Of a DNA stretch of 64,000 nt, positions 59,601-64,000 are shown one piece after another (within the stretch, counting starts at the first letter, position 1; every line of letters starts with the position of its first letter). This stretch comes from Edaphochlamys debaryana. Lineage: Eukaryota > Chlorophyta > Chlorophyceae > Chlamydomonadales. The DNA lies in NCBI GenBank assembly GCA_016858145.1, contig JAEHOE010000130.1, positions 124,001 through 188,000 of the forward strand, given 5' to 3'. The notes beneath the pieces were generated by a model. That model saw only the letters and a program-made list of their open reading frames with translations. It did no database searches and was not told the origin of the DNA. Made by a program: the position numbers and the translations under genes.

Positions 59601-62183
59601 CGGGCCGTTGCTGGAGACCGGCGGCGAGCCGTGCTTGCCGTTGGGCCCTGCCATGGCCGCGCCCGAGGCGCCCGTGCCGCCCGTCTCGCGATTAAGCCTG
59701 CAAAAGCAAGGCAGATTGATCAAATATGGTGCACAGCACAGAGCTGAGCCCAATGACCAGGGAGTACGCTGGAGGCTGGCGTCACAACCGTGCAACCCCA
59801 GCAGCCAAGCCAAGCCAAGCCAAGCCAAGCCCAAAGCTCCTCACCGGTTCGTCTCCTCGTAGGCCTTTTTGCGCTCGGTCTCCTCCTGGATCCGCTTCCG
59901 CCGCACGAACAAAAGCACCACCAGGGAGATGGCCGCCAGCGCCACCACGCCTCCCACCACGCCGCCCACGATGGCTGGGAGGCTGCTGCTGCTGCTGCTC
60001 TTGCTGCCGCCCTCGGGGGCGGAGGTGGGCCGCGGGGAGGGCGAGGGCGAGGTAGGCGGCCCAGTGATGGGCGTGCGCGGGAACCTGCAGGCGAGCGGGG
60101 GCCCGGGTTAAAGATTATTGGCTCTTGTTGCAACTTGAAAAAGGAATATCCACTCATGCGTGCACTACAGGCGCTTCAGCAAATCAGTGCCTTGCGGCTA
60201 CCTTCGCAAGGACTCTAGCCTGCTGCCCAAAGCTCTAGCGCAACCCATCATACCCAACCCTGGACATGTAAGCTCACATGTACAGGAAGCATCCAAGCGG
60301 ACCAAGCGCGGACACGCACTCATCCGTCATCTGCTTCTCGCACAGGTACGGCACGCGAAGCATGTACAGCTCGTACTTCGTCGCGGTTGCTCGTCCAAAC
60401 GCATCAATGTCGAAGCCTGCCACCGCCACGTCGACGTACACGCCTTGGTCGGGCCAGCAGCGCCGTACAGGCGGCGCATTCGTGTCGTTCGTACAGGCCG
60501 GCGGCGCCGGGGGCGAAGGAGGTGAGGTGGGGGCGAACGGCGCGCCGGAGGGCCACGGTGGTGAGGGCGGGCTCGATGACCCCGGGGAAGTCGATATGGA
60601 AATTTGCGTGCCCGGGAGGTTGGCGGGGCGGGGTATACTGCTCATGATCTCGCCTTGGATTGTCCGTGGCACACAGATTCCTGCAAGCGTAGTTCGAGGG
60701 GAAAGTAACGCTTTCAGCCCCCGTCACGTTCCACCACAATTATCGTCACAGTCGCGTTCGCCCTCCACTCCTACCCACAAACCATAGAGAAGAACCCCGA
60801 AACGCGCCAGCCAGCAAAAGCCTGATGTAGGCGCGCTCGGAAGCTGCTGAGCGTGTCCAAAGCTACCGCAACTTCGTCCGTTGCGCGTCCCCATAACGCT
60901 GTTCGTCTCAGGCTGGGACGTCCCCGCCCCCCACCAGCGCCACTCACGCAACATGAGGACTGCGTCCTGCATCAGCACCATCGCTCCCGCGTCGGTACTG
61001 GACGAGTACACGAGATCGAAGCCGGGCGATTGGCCCAGCGGCGTAGCGCGGAAGTCCCGCACCACCACTTACTGCAGGATGAGCACAGCAGCGCCCTCCA
61101 GCCGGATCTGAGGGCCGGGGCAGGGCGTCGCTATGTAAGTCCTGAGCAGAGGACCTCGGCGTACGGCATATGTGCTCAGGTTCTAGGGCTCAGAGGCATC
61201 GGGCGTTTCTCGTGGCCGGAGGCCAGGGGAGGTGCGTGGGTCAAAAGGAGGGTACGTGCATGGGCGCAGCCGTTTCGCCATGCGCAGCTGCCGCCCGCCC
61301 AGATTGAAGTGAGCCGACACGTGCTCTAGCCGTGGATGTGCGGCTGTGAGGTGAGTTACGTGCCGGGTGCGCGGCCGTGGGCAGATGCAGAGGTGCCACG
61401 CGGCAGGCTGGGATAGGGTTCTGCCGCTCCCTGCCGCCGCTCCCTGCCGCACAAAACTTGTGCGCGCCCTCCGGTGGTTAAGGGCCAACCCAGTCGTATG
61501 GAGGCCAAGGAGTCGTGTGCCAGAAGCGTGATGCGGGCTGTGACATCGGTCGACGGGCGCCGTGGTAGGGCGCCGTGGGGGACCGCCAACTCAGGAGTGC
61601 AGCCGCGGTCGGCACCCGCCGGACACTGCAGGTGGTCGCGCTCCGACGCCCATGAGCGCACCCTTTGCCCACTGCACTTGCCAGTAAGGCCAGGGCGTGA
61701 ACCTTAAGCGCAGCTACGGCCACGCCTAAGCATGCACGCAGGCCTCTCAACCATACACATCTAGCAACCCCCGTCTGAGCAGGCAGAGAATAGCAAGGTA
61801 TCGCGCGAAGCCCGAAGCCCGTGTGCGCGCTGCTGGCCCACCTTGCCCTTCACAAATCCAAGCCCAAGCACCGGCCAGGACTCAGACGGCCCTGGAGCGC
61901 CCGTGATGGTCAGGTTAGTAGTCCGGTTTACAGGGACGGTATAGTTGTCCCAGTCGGCGTCCGTCATGTTGAAGGTCGCGTTCGCAAGCTGCGCCACGCG
62001 CACAGAGTCGTTTGCCAGCGCATCCGCCAGCTCCCGGCTATTGTAGACGACCACCGTGTCGGAGACCGAGACCGCGGGTGAAGAGCCTGGGTTCTGAGCG
62101 CCGATGGGGTTGGCGAGGAGCACCACCGCCAGGCATGCCCAGCCAAAGCTCCATGCCCAGCGCTGGTCTCTGAGAGACTCCAT
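56659..62183 (-). CDS. Receptor-like TKL-family protein kinase
   Basis: Predicted single-pass membrane kinase. Exons: 62183-61842, 61107-61073, 60997-60948, 60680-60278, 60084-59845, 59697-59547, 59419-59285, 59108-59029, 58913-58765, 58517-58399, 58234-58170, 58038-57909, 57787-57712, 57573-57344, 57198-56659. They sum to 2745 nt, or 914 aa. It has a signal peptide (ACLAVVLLANPIGA), an ectodomain with several NxT/S sites, a PPSPP-type hinge, and a transmembrane helix at about residues 314-337 followed by RRKR. The kinase domain has glycine loop GKGSYGRV, Lys494, Glu516, HRDLKPGN (589-596), DFG (613-615) and APE (638-640), all intact, so activity is expected. The C-terminal 180 codons are Ala/Gly/Ser/Pro-rich. 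The intron 61072-60998 is only 75 nt; if retained it introduces an in-frame TAA. Ligand and pathway are unknown. Confidence 0.85.
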
Positions 62184-62193
62184 TGTTGAGCCC

Positions 62194-62450
62194 CACACCC
62201 CACGTCAGGCTAAGTTGGCGCGGCCATGCCCGAGCACTAGCCTCAAGCAACGTAAGAGTTCGCTAGGAAGCCTAAAAGTCTTGGCACTTGTGTTGGTCTT
62301 CTGCAAGTGGTCAACTAAGCCTCTAAACCAAGGCGGCAGCGTAAGTATAGGGGTCTGCTCGCTCAGGCAGTGCAGCGCAGCGCTGGCGATGATCGTGTTT
62401 CTGACGCTGGGGTGTGATGCGGTCGTTGCTGCTGCGGGCGGCGTGGTACC
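62194..62450. repeat. Direct repeat, copy 1 (kinase 5' flank)
   Basis: Identical to 63744-64000 except for one visible mismatch near 62254 (A versus G). It starts 11 bp upstream of the kinase ATG, so it covers the kinase 5' UTR and/or promoter. The second copy runs to the window end, so full length is unknown (at least 257 bp, offset 1550 bp). Confidence 0.97.
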
Positions 62451-63743
62451 TCGGAGTGGGGGGAAATTTCTTGGAGTTGCCGTACGGGGACTCCTCACTC
62501 CGTTCCGCACAGGCACGCCCGAAGAGTCTCAGTTACCAGCAAGGATGCAGGGTTGTAAACACACTGCCTGCGAGCGGGTAAGGCGTCACCGTGTGCACGG
62601 CGGGGGTCCGGCGGGGTCGGCGCGAAACTGCTTGTGGGCTCCCAGGCGCTGAGGCGAAACCGGAGGCGCGGCTTGCGGTCCCTCGCTCCGTCTAGGCTGG
62701 CTTACTCTCCAGTCATTTGCGCCTGGGAATTGCTGTAAGGACGTGGTGCCGGTCTGCGGTCAATTTGTGTGGCGGCATCCACATGCCGCGTGCCGCAGCC
62801 GGTGCGACACGTCGGAGGGCCCATTCAGCTGCTGCGCCAGCGGTCTGCTGAGCTGAGCGTCTGCCGCTGTCTTGGCACCCTCAGGGCTCATGGCTTTCCT
62901 CAGGGGGTCACAGGCCAGAGTGTGCTTCGGTTTCTGGCCTGCCTGTTATTGTCACGGCGCGTGACTCACCCAGCACCACTGCCTGGTGCCGGTGCCATAG
63001 GTTTCGCACATCCATTGACGGCGTAGAATGCAGGAAGCCTATCCCCGTAGCCCTGGGCTACGAGGATATGCTTCCGGCCTTGACTTGTGACTTGACGCGT
63101 CGGGCAGGGTCGGGCGGACCGCCGGCCACTTGCACGGCGGCAAGAAACCTCTTGCCCACACACCTGTGCTTCACGAGGCCTGATGCCCTCGTGAGCATAC
63201 CGCTCGACCGGCAGGTCTGATGGGACTGCAAGTCTCGATGCCGTCCTGCAGCCCCAAGGCTGACACCTTCATACGTCACAATGGAGGTCACGCCCGCTGT
63301 TCGCCACGCGCTCCCCCACACGGCGCTGGTCATCAACGCCACATCATCCGCCCGCGCCCCGTGCATCAATGCCAGCAGGGCAGCAGAGAAGGCAGGAATC
63401 ATAGGGCCTGCAGGTACGAAAGGCAGCAAAGGATGCGGGCTACAGTACGGCTTGGCGGTGCCCCGCCGCGGTGGACGTAGCAGACGCGGAGCTGCGGGGG
63501 TGGGGACGATGGAGGAGGAAGTAGGGGCGGTAGGGTTGGTGGCGCGGGGTGGTAGCGGTAGGCCGGTAGCTGGCCGCGGCAGTCAGCCGAGTGATGAGGG
63601 AGAAAGTGCCGAGGGAGGAGGCGAGGGCGTGACGGGGGCAGTGGAAGTAAAGGGGCAACGGCCTGGGGGCAACGGGGTGCAGTTGTAGTGTACACAGGTA
63701 GACGTGGAATGTGGACGCGTCAGGATGAGAAGGCTCGCTCACT
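62451..63743. other. Sequence between the two direct-repeat copies
   Basis: About 1.3 kb that is not repeated elsewhere in the window. It holds one weak minus-strand coding candidate (63402-63058), listed separately. No other feature seen. Confidence 0.4.
63058..63402 (-). CDS. Weak candidate: small secreted-type open frame
   Basis: A 114-codon minus-strand frame from ATG 63402 to TAG. Its N-terminus is signal-peptide-like (PAFSAALLALMHGARA), and an acceptor-like ACCTGCAG lies five bases upstream of the ATG, so it may be an internal exon. It lies downstream of repeat copy 2 as the kinase gene lies downstream of copy 1, so it might belong to a second gene with the duplicated 5' flank. No homology recognised. 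Confidence 0.22.
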   Translation of the reverse strand: MIPAFSAALLALMHGARADDVALMTSAVWGSAWRTAGVTSIVTYEGVSLGAAGRHRDLQSHQTCRSSGMLTRASGLVKHRCVGKRFLAAVQVAGGPPDPARRVKSQVKAGSISS

Positions 63744-64000
63744 CACACCCCACGTCAGGCTAAGTTGGCGCGGCCATGCCCGAGCACTAGCCTCAAGCAA
63801 CGTGAGAGTTCGCTAGGAAGCCTAAAAGTCTTGGCACTTGTGTTGGTCTTCTGCAAGTGGTCAACTAAGCCTCTAAACCAAGGCGGCAGCGTAAGTATAG
63901 GGGTCTGCTCGCTCAGGCAGTGCAGCGCAGCGCTGGCGATGATCGTGTTTCTGACGCTGGGGTGTGATGCGGTCGTTGCTGCTGCGGGCGGCGTGGTACC
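63744..64000. repeat. Direct repeat, copy 2 (runs off window)
   Basis: Second copy of 62194-62450, same orientation, cut by the window end. Confidence 0.97.

Noticed and set aside
61070..61075. Alternative genetic code with TAA read as an amino acid
   Set aside because: PAB1 ends normally at TAA after YLQEVE, and a GTAAGT donor gives a simpler explanation for this codon.
1..64000. tRNA, rRNA or autonomous transposon genes
   Set aside because: I found no cloverleaf-type sequence, rRNA block, transposase, reverse transcriptase or integrase motif, although small RNA genes could be missed by eye.

Overview
The window looks like nuclear DNA of a green alga (Chlorophyta, probably Chlorophyceae). 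It is very GC-rich and has dense GT-AG introns. It encodes a homomeric eukaryotic acetyl-CoA carboxylase, a plant-type CYP97C carotenoid hydroxylase and a eukaryotic 20S proteasome subunit, and a TGTAA poly(A)-type signal lies after the proteasome gene. No species can be named from the sequence alone. Exon boundaries were placed by hand from splice consensus, reading frame and family similarity. For ACCase, CYP97C, the subtilase, PAB1 and the kinase the joined exons sum to an exact multiple of three with a single terminal stop.

Layout, left to right: a partial coiled-coil gene (minus, 106-1921); a 47-exon acetyl-CoA carboxylase gene (minus, 23642-3877, 2770 aa); a 1.4-kb divergent promoter; a 17-exon CYP97C gene (plus, 25033-31720, 567 aa); about 5 kb of repeat-rich intergenic DNA that holds a recent copy of two CYP97C exons (34058-34400); a minus-strand gene for a low-complexity protein with both SUMO-acceptor and SUMO-interaction-like motifs (36725-38932); a plus-strand SAP-domain protein gene (40194-43686), followed by a decayed copy of two of its own exons (44613-45192); a secreted subtilisin-like protein whose catalytic residues are mostly substituted (plus, 46226-49231); proteasome subunit alpha-2 (plus, 51922-53657); and a receptor-like TKL kinase (minus, 62183-56659). 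The kinase 5' flank is repeated directly 1550 bp away, at the right window edge.

The most unusual signal is in the introns of the left two thirds. Nearly every intron of the coiled-coil, ACCase and CYP97C genes starts with a long G-tract just after the donor GT and/or ends with a long C-tract just before the acceptor AG. At least 16 of these introns, plus one in the SAP gene, carry extra copies of the edge of the adjacent exon, splice site included, in tandem. About 20 copies of a 20-22-nt motif containing AAACACACACG, and 4 copies of a second motif (GACGCTCTCCCGCT), occur in these introns. Their orientation is fixed: the motif always faces the pyrimidine/purine tract that leads to a splice site. 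Subtilase, PAB1 and kinase introns lack these features. This could be an introner-like or exon-edge-duplicating process that I do not recognise from described systems.

The recognisable genes are mostly housekeeping (fatty-acid synthesis, lutein synthesis, protein turnover). The ACCase and CYP97C genes share a head-to-head promoter region, so co-regulation of plastid lipid and pigment supply is possible but unproven.
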